DNA from: Candidatus Thorarchaeota archaeon
GTDB lineage: Archaea; Asgardarchaeota; Thorarchaeia; Thorarchaeales; Thorarchaeaceae
Reading direction: 5' to 3'
Assembly (NCBI GenBank): GCA_030612005.1
Contig: JAUWOU010000018.1
Location: forward strand, 1-35,963
DNA length: 35,963 nucleotides
Each line of letters starts with the position of its first letter. The stretch's first letter is position 1. Below the pieces are notes generated by a model. That model was not told the origin of the DNA and ran no database searches. It saw nothing but the letters and a program-made list of their open reading frames with translations. The position numbers and the translations under genes were made by a program. Of this stretch, positions 1-9,544 are shown one piece after another.

Positions 1-108
1 TTGAGGAAACTGAAGAAGTTAGAGAATAGATATGGGACAGAGGAGGCATTCATGGCAATTCAAGAGGTGATGCAGAGAAAAAGACAGAGTGCAAGTTCAG
101 TGACTTGA
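1..108 (+). CDS. C-terminal fragment of a CDS truncated by the window edge (…RYGTEEAFMAIQEVMQRKRQSASSVT*)
   Basis: Frame 1 is open from base 1 to TGA at 106-108; charged helical composition; no family recognised. Confidence 0.4.
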   Translation: MRKLKKLENRYGTEEAFMAIQEVMQRKRQSASSVT

Positions 109-175
109 ATAACTCAAAGTCTAGAAGTGCACTCATAGAAAAGAGTAAGAGGAGGATTGTCCTCCTCTGAGTTCC

Positions 176-1966
176 TTAGTTCTTGACTATTGCAATTATT
201 CTGTAGACATCTCCAACCTTCTGAAGTGTGGCTGTGAAGCTATCGCCTACACCAATCTCTAGCAATAGAGTATACCAGTCAGTCAGATTCATCCAAGCAC
301 GTGCTCCCTCAATGTGGGGGTATGTTGCATTATTTGTTCCAAGGATGACATGTTGCTGTGAATCAACAGTGTCGAAAGCGATGCTGTCAACTGTAGCAGT
401 CATGTTGAATGTATCCGTAGGTTCTTCTTCCACAACTCCTCCTAGAAGTTCAACATAATCACTTCTGACCTCAAAGACAAGTTTTTCTCCTGAGAGAGTT
501 CCTCCTAGAGGTAACCAGACGAATCGATCTACGTTTGATGCATCCACAAGACCCAGTGCATGAAGTCTCATGTTATTGGCAACGTATTCTTCGAGGTCTG
601 AATCCCAATAGGCGTCTGTCCAATAAATTGGTGTATACCATGTCCACTTCGTTTCTGTTGGAGATATCTCTACTGGATAAAGAAGTGGCATTGATGCAAA
701 ATAGAAACCGCTTGCAGGATCAACAATACTTCCCAAGACTGCTGCGGCTGCTGTTTCTCCACTCACAAAGTTTTGACTACTGAGATCATGGTAATACACC
801 TCTGTTTGAGTTGCTCGGAATACTCCTGCAAGAGTATTGGCAGATGCATCAACTGGGTGAACCGCTATGAAAGCTTCAACCATTCCCGAGTCCGGATTGA
901 TAATGTATCGTGTATCCTCATGAATTTCCAATCTATCATTTGAAGGAGCAATAACCCAGAGGAATCCTCCTGCAAAGAGATCAAACCCTTCTCCGCGACG
1001 GTAACTTCCCCATCGGGAAATCTGTCTTTCAAGCCACTCTTCTGCGTATGCTTGAGTTATCCAATCTGGCGTTTCCTCAATGGTTGCATACTGGAAGACT
1101 GTACCATTCTCTGCATAGACAATGGGTCCGATGGCTCGCTCAACAAAGTCAAGTCCAAGAGGTGTTCTTGTCTGTACGTAGACCAAGTCCCCAGACGGAG
1201 TCCAAGTTGGATAAGCATATTGATAGGATGCAGTCATGTCATTCAGATAGTTTCCAAACTGGATGTTTTTGTCCCAGAAGAGACCTTCTCCTACTGGGAT
1301 TGTAGTTGAGTTGATTAGATGTGGTATAACAGATTGAGGGTCATTTGCATCAACTACGATGAAACCTTTGACATAGTTTTCAGCAAGAACATTCGTAGAT
1401 ATTATCGTACAAACCCACACTAACGTCCCATTATTAGTCGTGATATGTGCCGCGGTCACTATCGTATTTGAACCAAAGGGTGAAAGATGTTGGCTAGCAA
1501 CATACTTTGCATATTCTTCTGTGACAAGTCTGACCATTCGATCAGGTATCGGATTTGCAAAGAGGGGATCATCAGTTTCAGTGATCATTGCATCAAAATA
1601 CTCCGCATTAGAAACATCTGCAGTCCAGCTGATCACGCCGGAGAATGCAGGTATTAGAATGATTATTATCACTCCGATGCACGTGAACGGAACTCGTATT
1701 CCCTCAAGCATTTGTTCGAAATCTCCGCCAGGGCGGAATCCACTAGTTACCATCATTATTATCCCTAGGCTCATTACCAGGCTTAGGAGTGCCCACGGTA
1801 ATGTCATCGCGGATAACAGGCAAATGATGGCCCAAGCAACAGTGCCCCATACTAAACGGAAGGGCAACCATTTGAGCAAATGATTAAATTTCAAATATTC
1901 GGATGAAAATGGTATCGGAATTGCATGTGCAATTAACGATATCAAGAGAAATGTAAATACATTCAT
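176..1966 (-). CDS. Membrane protein: N-terminal TM helices followed by a large soluble domain, unknown function
   Basis: 596-aa ORF with several hydrophobic segments in the first ~110 residues, then a globular region. Confidence 0.75.
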   Translation of the reverse strand: MNVFTFLLISLIAHAIPIPFSSEYLKFNHLLKWLPFRLVWGTVAWAIICLLSAMTLPWALLSLVMSLGIIMMVTSGFRPGGDFEQMLEGIRVPFTCIGVIIIILIPAFSGVISWTADVSNAEYFDAMITETDDPLFANPIPDRMVRLVTEEYAKYVASQHLSPFGSNTIVTAAHITTNNGTLVWVCTIISTNVLAENYVKGFIVVDANDPQSVIPHLINSTTIPVGEGLFWDKNIQFGNYLNDMTASYQYAYPTWTPSGDLVYVQTRTPLGLDFVERAIGPIVYAENGTVFQYATIEETPDWITQAYAEEWLERQISRWGSYRRGEGFDLFAGGFLWVIAPSNDRLEIHEDTRYIINPDSGMVEAFIAVHPVDASANTLAGVFRATQTEVYYHDLSSQNFVSGETAAAAVLGSIVDPASGFYFASMPLLYPVEISPTETKWTWYTPIYWTDAYWDSDLEEYVANNMRLHALGLVDASNVDRFVWLPLGGTLSGEKLVFEVRSDYVELLGGVVEEEPTDTFNMTATVDSIAFDTVDSQQHVILGTNNATYPHIEGARAWMNLTDWYTLLLEIGVGDSFTATLQKVGDVYRIIAIVKN

Positions 1967-2016
1967 CTAAAGTCCTCACATTGATGATTTCTATTGCAGG
2001 CTATGCTTAGAGCCTT

Positions 2017-2529
2017 TTAGTGTTTTCCGACACTCTGTTTATACCAAGCCACAGCTCCACCCTCTTTCAGTAGGTTAAGCATTCTCGTGGGAAGGGATTT
2101 TCCATGAAGGACATCTCCACTGCTACGAACTGATAGAGTTCCTTCGCAAATGTCCACAGTGACTGTTTCACCATCTGAAACAAGCTTTGCAACATTCGGA
2201 ATGATAAGTAATGGAAGTCCGACATTGAACCCATTGCGATAGAAAATTCGTGCAAAAGATTCGGCCACTACACATCTAATACCTGATTGCAGTATAACTT
2301 TCGGAGCTTCCTCTCGTGAGGATCCTCCCCCAAAATTTCGGCCGGCAATCACTATGTCATTCTTCTTTACTTTTGATGTGAATACGGGTCTTGGAATCTC
2401 AAAGGTATGCTTCGCCATTTCTGCATAGTCAAGAAGGGTAAGATACTGTCCTTGAATGATCTGGTCGGTGTCAACATCGTTACCAAAGACCCAAGCTCTT
2501 CCAGTTACAGGTTTCAATTCTTTGGTCAA
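2017..2529 (-). CDS. leuD: 3-isopropylmalate dehydratase / homoaconitase-family small subunit (LeuD-like)
   Basis: Swivel-domain motifs GNDVDTDQIIQGQYL and GRNFGGGSSREEAP; directly follows the large subunit gene. Confidence 0.9.
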   Translation of the reverse strand: MTKELKPVTGRAWVFGNDVDTDQIIQGQYLTLLDYAEMAKHTFEIPRPVFTSKVKKNDIVIAGRNFGGGSSREEAPKVILQSGIRCVVAESFARIFYRNGFNVGLPLLIIPNVAKLVSDGETVTVDICEGTLSVRSSGDVLHGKSLPTRMLNLLKEGGAVAWYKQSVGKH

Positions 2530-2532
2530 TAC

Positions 2533-3798
2533 TTACACACTCCTTGGGTCTGTGATTGCTCCCTTCAATGCACTAGCTGCAACAGTTGCAGGTGATGCAA
2601 GATATATTCTGGAGTTTTGGTGTCCCATTCTTCCTTTGAAATTGCGATTAGTACTAGAAATACAAACTTCTCCTGCTCCAAGGACTCCTAAGTGTCCTCC
2701 AACGCATGCTCCGCAGGTTGAATTCGTAACTATACCTCCCGCGTCCATGAAAATCTTGAGCAGACCCCTTTCCAACGCCATCATCCATGTATGTTTGCTA
2801 GCTGGAGTAACAATTAGCCTAACTCCCTCTCGTATTTTCTTACCCTTCAAAATCTTCGCGGCTATCTCCAGGTCCCCAATTCTTCCATTCGTACATGATC
2901 CGATGAACGCTTGGTCTATTGGAACTCCACTTACCTCTCGGACAGCTTTACCATTTGTCGGGTTGTCTGGTATTGCTACCATTGGACCTAGTGGTTCGTT
3001 CTTGATATCGTAAGTTCGAGAATCAATGTATTCTGCGTCATTGTCTGGAAGAGTTGGTTTCCATTTCTTTGATGGTGCGAGTGTTTCCATCCATTTATTC
3101 ACATGACCATTAACAGTCATTGGCGAACACTTGGCACCTGCCTCAACAGACATGTTGCATATGGTCATTCTCTCTCCTACTTTCATTGTGTCGATGGTAT
3201 CTCCATGAAATTCCATTGACTGATAGTTTGCCCCATCCGGGCCAAGATCTGAGATGATTTTCAGTATGAGGTCCTTGCTCATCACCATATCTTGGAACTC
3301 CCCAGTTACTTCGATTTTAATTGACTCGGGAACCCTGAACCAGCAAGAACCTGTAGCGAGGATCAATGCTGAATCCGTTGCTGCTAATCCTGTAGAAAAT
3401 GCATTGAATGCTCCATAAGTTGTTGAGTGTGAATCACTACCAATTACGATTTCTCCAGGTACAATGAGACCCTTCTCTGGTAGAACGTGATGAGATATTC
3501 CGCAATCTACATCACAGAAATGAGTGATACCCTGGTCTTTTACGAAGTTACGATTTCTTCTGTGAATTTCAGCACTATTGATATCTGAAGCTGGAGCCCA
3601 GTGATCATTGACTACCACTATTCGTTCTGGATCCCAGACCTTCTGGAATTCCATCTCTTCAAGGACACCTAGGATTCTTGAACCAAGAACTTCATGAACC
3701 ATTAACAAGTCCACATTTGCTTCTACTATATCCCCTGCAGTTGCCTTACCATCATTAGTATGGCTCGCAAGCAATTTTTCAGCTAGAGTGTAGCCCAT
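2533..3798 (-). CDS. leuC: 3-isopropylmalate dehydratase / homoaconitase-family large subunit (LeuC-like)
   Basis: Aconitase motifs: VIGSDSHSTTYGAFNAFSTG, FIGSCTNGRIGDLEIAAKIL, NSTCGACVGGHLGVLGAGEVCISSTNRNFKGRMG (4Fe-4S cysteines). Confidence 0.93.
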   Translation of the reverse strand: MGYTLAEKLLASHTNDGKATAGDIVEANVDLLMVHEVLGSRILGVLEEMEFQKVWDPERIVVVNDHWAPASDINSAEIHRRNRNFVKDQGITHFCDVDCGISHHVLPEKGLIVPGEIVIGSDSHSTTYGAFNAFSTGLAATDSALILATGSCWFRVPESIKIEVTGEFQDMVMSKDLILKIISDLGPDGANYQSMEFHGDTIDTMKVGERMTICNMSVEAGAKCSPMTVNGHVNKWMETLAPSKKWKPTLPDNDAEYIDSRTYDIKNEPLGPMVAIPDNPTNGKAVREVSGVPIDQAFIGSCTNGRIGDLEIAAKILKGKKIREGVRLIVTPASKHTWMMALERGLLKIFMDAGGIVTNSTCGACVGGHLGVLGAGEVCISSTNRNFKGRMGHQNSRIYLASPATVAASALKGAITDPRSV

Positions 3799-3802
3799 CC
3801 CC

Positions 3803-4963
3803 TCACTTTCCTGATTTTATTGTTTTCATCTTATTGATGATTGCCGTCGTCACATCCTCTGTGGAGCTAGGTTTGACATCGCTCCATTGACCAACACACA
3901 GGTCTTTTGTCCGGATTTTTCCATCCTTTAGAACCGATGCAACTGACTCATTAACTATGTCTGCTGCAAATTTGATATTTTTATCTTCATGTTTGGTGCC
4001 TAACCAATCGAGCATCATTCCCATAGCAAGAATCGCTGCTACAGGGTTAGCAACATTCAGACCATAGTATTTTGGTGCAGAACCATGGACAGGTTCGAAT
4101 ACTCCATGTTTTTCACCAATGCTTCCAGCTGGAGCCACACCAAGACCGCCTTGAATTGCCGCGCCCAGATCTGTAATGATGTCTCCAAATGCATTTGGTG
4201 CAACTACAAGATTGTAATATTCTGGTTTTCTGATGGCCCATTGGGTCCATGCATCAACATACGCATAGTCCCTCTCAATATCAGGGAAGTCTTCTCCAAC
4301 TTTGTTGAATGATTTTCTAAACAATTGACAGCCTGGAAGTAGATTGCTTTTATCCACACATGTGACCCTTTGTTTACCATCGATAGGTGCACCTGAACTG
4401 AGTTTAGCAAGTTCATATGCATATCTTGCTACTCTTTCTGACCCTTTTCGAGTTATGACCCTTTTATCAATTACAATTTCCGAAGAATTCTCGCCATCTG
4501 AATTATCGTGGGTTTGAGCATAGAGCCCTTCAGTATTTTCTCTTATTATTATCATATTGATATCATCGGGAGTCTTTTCCTTAATTGGCGACCATACACC
4601 ATCAAGGAGATTCACCGGGCGTACATTGGCATACAGCTCGAGTTCTATTCTTAGTCCGATTACAACACTGTAACCAGCAAGATGGCCATTTGGTAGTCTG
4701 ACGCTTTTTCCTCGTTCATCATTTGCTCCGATTGCGCCAAGAAGTATTGCATCAGCTTCATTCTTTGTGAATTCTTCTGCCTCAACTGACCATTCCCTGC
4801 CTTCACGGAGATAGTATTCTCCACCACATTCGAATTCATGCAATTCTGTTTGGAAACCACCTACTTGCTTCTGTACTTCATCAAGTACTCTTACAGCTTC
4901 CGGCACCACATCACGGCCAATGCCATCACCAGGTAGTACAGAAATTTTGTAGGTCCGAGGCAC
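3803..4963 (-). CDS. leuB: Isopropylmalate / isocitrate dehydrogenase family protein (LeuB-like)
   Basis: VLPGDGIGRDVVPEAVRVL, IIIRENTEGLYAQ, NAFGDIITDLGAAIQGGLGVAPAGSIG, FEPVHGSAPKYYG; GTG start; 4-nt gap to leuC. Confidence 0.9.
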   Translation of the reverse strand: MPRTYKISVLPGDGIGRDVVPEAVRVLDEVQKQVGGFQTELHEFECGGEYYLREGREWSVEAEEFTKNEADAILLGAIGANDERGKSVRLPNGHLAGYSVVIGLRIELELYANVRPVNLLDGVWSPIKEKTPDDINMIIIRENTEGLYAQTHDNSDGENSSEIVIDKRVITRKGSERVARYAYELAKLSSGAPIDGKQRVTCVDKSNLLPGCQLFRKSFNKVGEDFPDIERDYAYVDAWTQWAIRKPEYYNLVVAPNAFGDIITDLGAAIQGGLGVAPAGSIGEKHGVFEPVHGSAPKYYGLNVANPVAAILAMGMMLDWLGTKHEDKNIKFAADIVNESVASVLKDGKIRTKDLCVGQWSDVKPSSTEDVTTAIINKMKTIKSGK

Positions 4964-4973
4964 TTCGAATCAC

Positions 4974-5369
4974 CTAATAGCTCCCTAACCATCCTAGATT
5001 CTTACCTGTATCATCTAGAATATCCACTCTTGTATCTATCCTTTCTCCATCAGCATATCGAACAATACACCGAATAGTGAATGGTCTTTTGCATTTTGTA
5101 CATTCAACTAGCCAGTCCTCCGTGATCTCGTCAACTCCTTTTTCAGATGGAGCCTTTTTGTCTTGATTCATCTCAAGAAGGCGTAATTCCTTTCCATCAC
5201 ACTCATACGTACACTCTAACAGAGGTAAGGGTTCCATTCCTCGTCGACCCAAAGCGACATACACATGTTCTGGTAGTCCATCTAGAAACTTTTCACCAGT
5301 CAATACAAAACACCAATGGGAGTTTAACACCAGTACGAATAAATGAGTTGGTTGAGCATTAATTGACAT
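4974..5369 (-). CDS. Conserved hypothetical protein; the listed 165-aa ORF is probably over-extended, likely start MSINAQPTHLF…
   Basis: Internal ATG at 5369 avoids a long overlap with the divergent FAH gene. CxxC (VECTKCKRPF) near the C-terminus. Confidence 0.6.
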   Translation of the reverse strand: MSINAQPTHLFVLVLNSHWCFVLTGEKFLDGLPEHVYVALGRRGMEPLPLLECTYECDGKELRLLEMNQDKKAPSEKGVDEITEDWLVECTKCKRPFTIRCIVRYADGERIDTRVDILDDTGKNLGWLGSY

Positions 5370-6279
5370 GCGATTGGTCACATATTCCAGGATGGGCGTA
5401 CCATCTATTGGTGTTGAACTAGATTCAGGGATCCTGGATATCCCAGATGCAGCATCATACTTTGGTCGCAAATATCATGTTAGAGGTCAAAACTTCCCTA
5501 CAACAATGATGGATTTGCTGCAGTGGGAATCCGGTATTGAGGTTGTACGTCAAATTGTGACTCGATATGAACAAACTCCCGTTGACGAACGGATGATGGC
5601 TTATCCTCTTGATACAGTTATTCTTGAGGCGCCTGTATTGCGTCCTGGTAAGATTATCGCTTTGGGGAAGAACTACTTGGGGCACATCAAAGAAACAGGT
5701 TCCGATACACCCGAGTTTCCAATAATATTTGCCAAGTTTCCTTCTTGTGTCATTGGCCCAAATGATTCAATTCCAATGCCAAAGATTTCTGACAAGATTG
5801 ATTGGGAAGTAGAATTAGCAATTGTGATTGGCAAGACGTGCAAGGATGTAAGTGAAAGCAAAGCATTGGAATACATCGCAGGATATACAATAGTCAATGA
5901 TGTAACAGCAAGAGACCTACAACGTGGAGATGGGCAATGGATACGGGGTAAGTCACTTGATAGCTTTTGTCCCATGGGTCCCTGCATTGTTACACAAGAC
6001 GAGCTTGGAGATGCTCAGGGACTGAAAATGCATACCAAGATCAATGATGAAATGAAACAAGATTCATCCACTTCCAATATGATGTTCAATGTACCTCAGA
6101 TTCTAGCTCACCTTTCTAAGGCCTTTACTCTGGAACCGGGCGATGTGATTGCCACTGGAACACCCTCAGGTGTTGGATTTGTTCGTGACCCACCGGAGTT
6201 CCTCAAAGCTGGTGATACGATAGAACAATATATCGAAAAAATCGGCTACCTTCGCAACTCTGTAGAAAAACCGAAGTAG
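5368..6279 (+). CDS. Fumarylacetoacetate hydrolase (FAH) family protein
   Basis: IIALGKNYLGHIKE, DWEVELAIVIGK, GYTIVNDVTARDLQ, KSLDSFCPMGPCIVT, GDVIATGTPSGVGF. Confidence 0.93.
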   Translation: MRLVTYSRMGVPSIGVELDSGILDIPDAASYFGRKYHVRGQNFPTTMMDLLQWESGIEVVRQIVTRYEQTPVDERMMAYPLDTVILEAPVLRPGKIIALGKNYLGHIKETGSDTPEFPIIFAKFPSCVIGPNDSIPMPKISDKIDWEVELAIVIGKTCKDVSESKALEYIAGYTIVNDVTARDLQRGDGQWIRGKSLDSFCPMGPCIVTQDELGDAQGLKMHTKINDEMKQDSSTSNMMFNVPQILAHLSKAFTLEPGDVIATGTPSGVGFVRDPPEFLKAGDTIEQYIEKIGYLRNSVEKPK

Positions 6280-6290
6280 GTATCAAGAAT

Positions 6291-6920
6291 CTATTCTGAT
6301 TCGGGGAGTTTTGATGCTCTTTCTTGTGCATCTTCAGCTTCACCATATTCGAAGAGTTTCTTATGGGCACTAGCAAGCATCTCCCATACTTCTCTATCCT
6401 TTGGTTTAATCGAAAGATATGAATTACAGAACTTCTTGACATTTACCCAATCATCCGTCTGCTCGTAACATCGTGCAGAATAGTACAGAGCTCTTTTATG
6501 ATCCATCTTTGGTCCTGCTAGTTCTGTGAAGATGAGAAGTGCATTCTCCCATTCTTCATTCTTATAGTGCTCCATTCCCTCTTCAAATCTAATTTCCATT
6601 TCTCCATACTCTGGCATTTTAGAGGCTACTGACCCTAACATGATAGCTGATGCACAGCAAACAATCACAGTTGCTATAAGAATAGAAACTCCCATGACCA
6701 TTACTCCATCAAAAGGGAGAATTCCTTGAACACTTAACCAAGCTATGATGATTCCACCAAACACGATAGCAATAGCTGCTATCCCGATATATTTTGGTCG
6801 AATGTTAATACCATCGCCTGTATCATCTGGAGGAACCATACCAGGCATCATAATATCGCAGGTATATCGGTTCCTTTTAGGTCTAATGAATCCATCAATC
6901 TTTTTTCCTAGATTCGCCAC
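6291..6920 (-). CDS. Membrane protein with TPR-like C-terminal region
   Basis: Two TM segments (IGIAAIAIVFGGIIIAWLSV; VMVMGVSILIATVIVCCASAIML) then TPR-like helices (RALYYSARCYEQTDDW). Confidence 0.7.
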   Translation of the reverse strand: MANLGKKIDGFIRPKRNRYTCDIMMPGMVPPDDTGDGINIRPKYIGIAAIAIVFGGIIIAWLSVQGILPFDGVMVMGVSILIATVIVCCASAIMLGSVASKMPEYGEMEIRFEEGMEHYKNEEWENALLIFTELAGPKMDHKRALYYSARCYEQTDDWVNVKKFCNSYLSIKPKDREVWEMLASAHKKLFEYGEAEDAQERASKLPESE

Positions 6921-7527
6921 GGATTCTCTTTAGGTGTGCTTCTTCATCCTTTTTGGAGGCTAACCTATCTCTTGACACATTAATCCACTGACTGATGAGA
7001 TTGTTGAGATCCGAATTCAGTTGTAAAGCAACTTCTGCGTATGCAATAGCTCTCTCATCTTGCTCCTCAATGAAATGTGCGTTTGCTTTGTTGTAGAATG
7101 CCTCAGCATAGTCTGGTTTGAGGGCTACTGCACGTGTGTAAGCCTCGATTGCTTGTGGTCCATCTGCAAGTCTTGAGAAGCAGTTTCCAAGATTATTCCA
7201 GGCCTCTGCATCATCTGGATTTAGCTCAAGGGCTTTTTCATAACATTCCTTTGCTTTTTCAAAATCCTTGTCTTCATAGAGGACACTACCTTTGTTAAAC
7301 CAGATTTCGAAGATGCTGTTGTCAATAGCTAATGCTTCATCGTAAGCTTTGACTGCCTCTTCTAGTTCGTTGGTTTCTGTAAGGGCGTATCCTAGATTGT
7401 ACCATCCTTCTATTGACTCAGGACTACTCTGTAAAAATGAACGGAGCTCATCTATTGCCTCGCTGAAGAGTCCATCATCAATGAAACTTACAGCTTTTTC
7501 GATTGCAGCGTTATTCCTATTTGTCAC
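6895..7527 (-). CDS. Tetratricopeptide repeat protein
   Basis: Consecutive TPR units: EGWYNLGYALTETNELEEAVKAYDEALAID, EIWFNKGSVLYEDKDFEKAKECYEKALELNPDDAEAWNNLGNCF. GTG start. Confidence 0.88.
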   Translation of the reverse strand: MTNRNNAAIEKAVSFIDDGLFSEAIDELRSFLQSSPESIEGWYNLGYALTETNELEEAVKAYDEALAIDNSIFEIWFNKGSVLYEDKDFEKAKECYEKALELNPDDAEAWNNLGNCFSRLADGPQAIEAYTRAVALKPDYAEAFYNKANAHFIEEQDERAIAYAEVALQLNSDLNNLISQWINVSRDRLASKKDEEAHLKRIRGESRKKD

Positions 7528-7619
7528 TGTTACCAGGTTGTTATCCCACGAAATCCCGAATAAGCATTATTATTTGTCACTTTTACCGGGTTGTCTTCTC
7601 ACGAAATCCCGAATAAGCC
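7518..7619. repeat. Two imperfect 49-bp direct repeats (7518-7566, 7571-7619) spanning the TPR gene start and upstream region
   Basis: tatttgtcac[t/t]…acgaaatcccgaataagc, 43/49 identical by eye, 53-bp period. Confidence 0.85.
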
Positions 7620-7753
7620 TAACCTAAATCTTACAATATGGGTGAGTGCACTTCAACTGTAAGAAATTTCTATGTTCCACCCTTCTCCTGCCAGTGTCAC
7701 CACCTCTTCGTAATTCAAGGAATTACAAAAATTAGCAAGAGCTTTGTTAACGT

Positions 7754-8077
7754 TCATCGGGATGAGATCCCTCCTGAAGACCTGGCTTCTTTCTTCTGCT
7801 TTATTGTTGGAGCATCACTTCCAGCAACAGAGAGCGTTTCCACAGTATTTACCACGGCGGAGTCATTATCACTCATCTTAGATTTGTCATCAAAACTAAG
7901 AAGGTCCGGTTGGACAAAGTGAACAGCCGCGGACTCTCCAGAACCTGATATGAGTTCCTTTTTGGAGAGTAAAGACTTCCCTTTGGAAGAAGCAATCTTC
8001 TTTCGGGCTTTCAGCCGCGTACGTCGATTAGTTGTTCCTCGAACAACTGACCTAGTCCACATACCTAGTCCTTTCAT
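7754..8077 (-). CDS. Small basic/low-complexity hypothetical protein
   Basis: 107-aa ORF rich in K/R/S, co-directional with neighbours; no family recognised. Confidence 0.4.
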   Translation of the reverse strand: MKGLGMWTRSVVRGTTNRRTRLKARKKIASSKGKSLLSKKELISGSGESAAVHFVQPDLLSFDDKSKMSDNDSAVVNTVETLSVAGSDAPTIKQKKEARSSGGISSR

Positions 8078-8159
8078 AATATTCTAAGCTGATGTGAGTA
8101 TATGAACTCGTACAATTTCTTTTGTATGGACTTCTAACTTTGCATTCCTCAATGGCTGA

Positions 8160-8585
8160 TTATTTGGGCTTCCTTGTCAAGGTCCTTGCAACAATTGTTA
8201 GGACCGGACCTAGAATTGCAGCAGAAGTTGATATCAGATTCGCTATCTCAGAGAATGCTGCCATACCCATTGCCATATACATATTGTAGGTGAGCATGAT
8301 TAAACCGAATATTCCCATTCCTGCTGAAATGCCGATGATGAACTTTCCAGTCCCAACACGATTGGTCGTTATTAGATATCCACCAATAATTACTGCGAAT
8401 CCTCCCAAGCTTGCTACATTCTGTAGAATAACCAGTATCCAGAGCATGATATCCTCATAACCAGGAGCGATAGTTGCAGCATAGGTAATCAGGCTATCCA
8501 AGAATCCAATGCTGCCTGCTATACCTGCATAAATCATTAGGGCACCACCAATTATGCATAGAATGAATGGAATTTTATTTCTCAT
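8160..8585 (-). CDS. Small integral membrane protein (about 4 TM)
   Basis: 141-aa ORF with four hydrophobic segments. Confidence 0.7.
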   Translation of the reverse strand: MRNKIPFILCIIGGALMIYAGIAGSIGFLDSLITYAATIAPGYEDIMLWILVILQNVASLGGFAVIIGGYLITTNRVGTGKFIIGISAGMGIFGLIMLTYNMYMAMGMAAFSEIANLISTSAAILGPVLTIVARTLTRKPK

Positions 8586-8642
8586 TTAATCACCATAAAT
8601 TTCTGTACGTATACGGGTATAATTCTGTTTTGTAAATACAGG

Positions 8643-9491
8643 TCATTGCAGTATAGATTGGTTACGAGCAGTTCTTTTTTCAAATTGTGATATGTTGGGA
8701 AATCCTGATTCTCTCAATAATTGAATTACCCTCGCGATGCCAGTACCAACATCCTGTGGTCTATGCGCATCTGACCCTGTCGTGATAATAGACACTCCTT
8801 TATCTTTGAGTGCGTTGATAATTTCCACCTCAGGCATTGGTTGAGTTTGCCCTTTTCTCAGAGGAGACGTGTTCACTTCAAAACCAACATTGTGCCGTTT
8901 CATCGTGTTCACAAGTTCAGCAATATAGGGTTTCCAAATCTCTCTTACTCCATCACCATAGTAGGACTGGCCATATCTTCTGTAGAGATCAATGTGAGCA
9001 ATTATATCGAAGAGGTCTGATTCGACCGCCTCCATAATATGTGTGTAATATTTTTTTCCAAGCTCCTCCATGGAGTATTTCTTGAAGGCATTCTCAGCTC
9101 TACCTTCTGCTGTTATTGCTATATGGTCGATGAGGTGCACAGATCCCAGTATGATATCAAAATCAGTGGAGTAGAAACGCTCAGGTAATGATCCATCAAT
9201 ATCCTGAATATAGTCCACTTCCACACCAAGTCGTACTCTGAGACCTCTCCCCTTGTATTCATCATCTGCAGATTTTATACTTGCTTCGTAATCCTCTAAC
9301 CAAACACTTGAACGAGTATCCACTCTCTTCCCTTTGACATTGACAAAACAATCATCACCCTCACTATCCGTATCAAGATGAGTGGTAAATGCGATTTCTT
9401 GCAAACCTCTTTCAAGAGCTATTTCGCAGAATTGCTCAATGCTTCCTTCTGCATCAATCGAGTAGTTGGGATGAACGTGGTAATCGAACAT
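8643..9491 (-). CDS. PHP-domain phosphoesterase, histidinol-phosphatase (HisJ/HisK)-like
   Basis: FDYHVHPNYSIDAEGSIEQFCEIALERGLQEIAFTTHLD; GSVHLIDH; DIIAHIDLYRRYG; TTGSDAHRPQDVG. Confidence 0.88.
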   Translation of the reverse strand: MFDYHVHPNYSIDAEGSIEQFCEIALERGLQEIAFTTHLDTDSEGDDCFVNVKGKRVDTRSSVWLEDYEASIKSADDEYKGRGLRVRLGVEVDYIQDIDGSLPERFYSTDFDIILGSVHLIDHIAITAEGRAENAFKKYSMEELGKKYYTHIMEAVESDLFDIIAHIDLYRRYGQSYYGDGVREIWKPYIAELVNTMKRHNVGFEVNTSPLRKGQTQPMPEVEIINALKDKGVSIITTGSDAHRPQDVGTGIARVIQLLRESGFPNISQFEKRTARNQSILQ

Positions 9492-9544
9492 TGCTCTTCA
9501 CATACACTTTGCGAATTTCAGCCTACCTATAGATGAATAAACGC

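Noticed and set aside
1440-1883. 147-aa + strand ORF
   Set aside because: Antisense to the N-terminal TM region of the strong 596-aa ORF; typical shadow ORF.
2456-3013. 185-aa + strand ORF
   Set aside because: Antisense to LeuC/LeuD, which carry all family motifs.
7638-7922. 94-aa + strand ORF
   Set aside because: Overlaps the minus-strand 107-aa ORF and has no recognisable features; neither is strong, but the minus ORF matches local gene direction.
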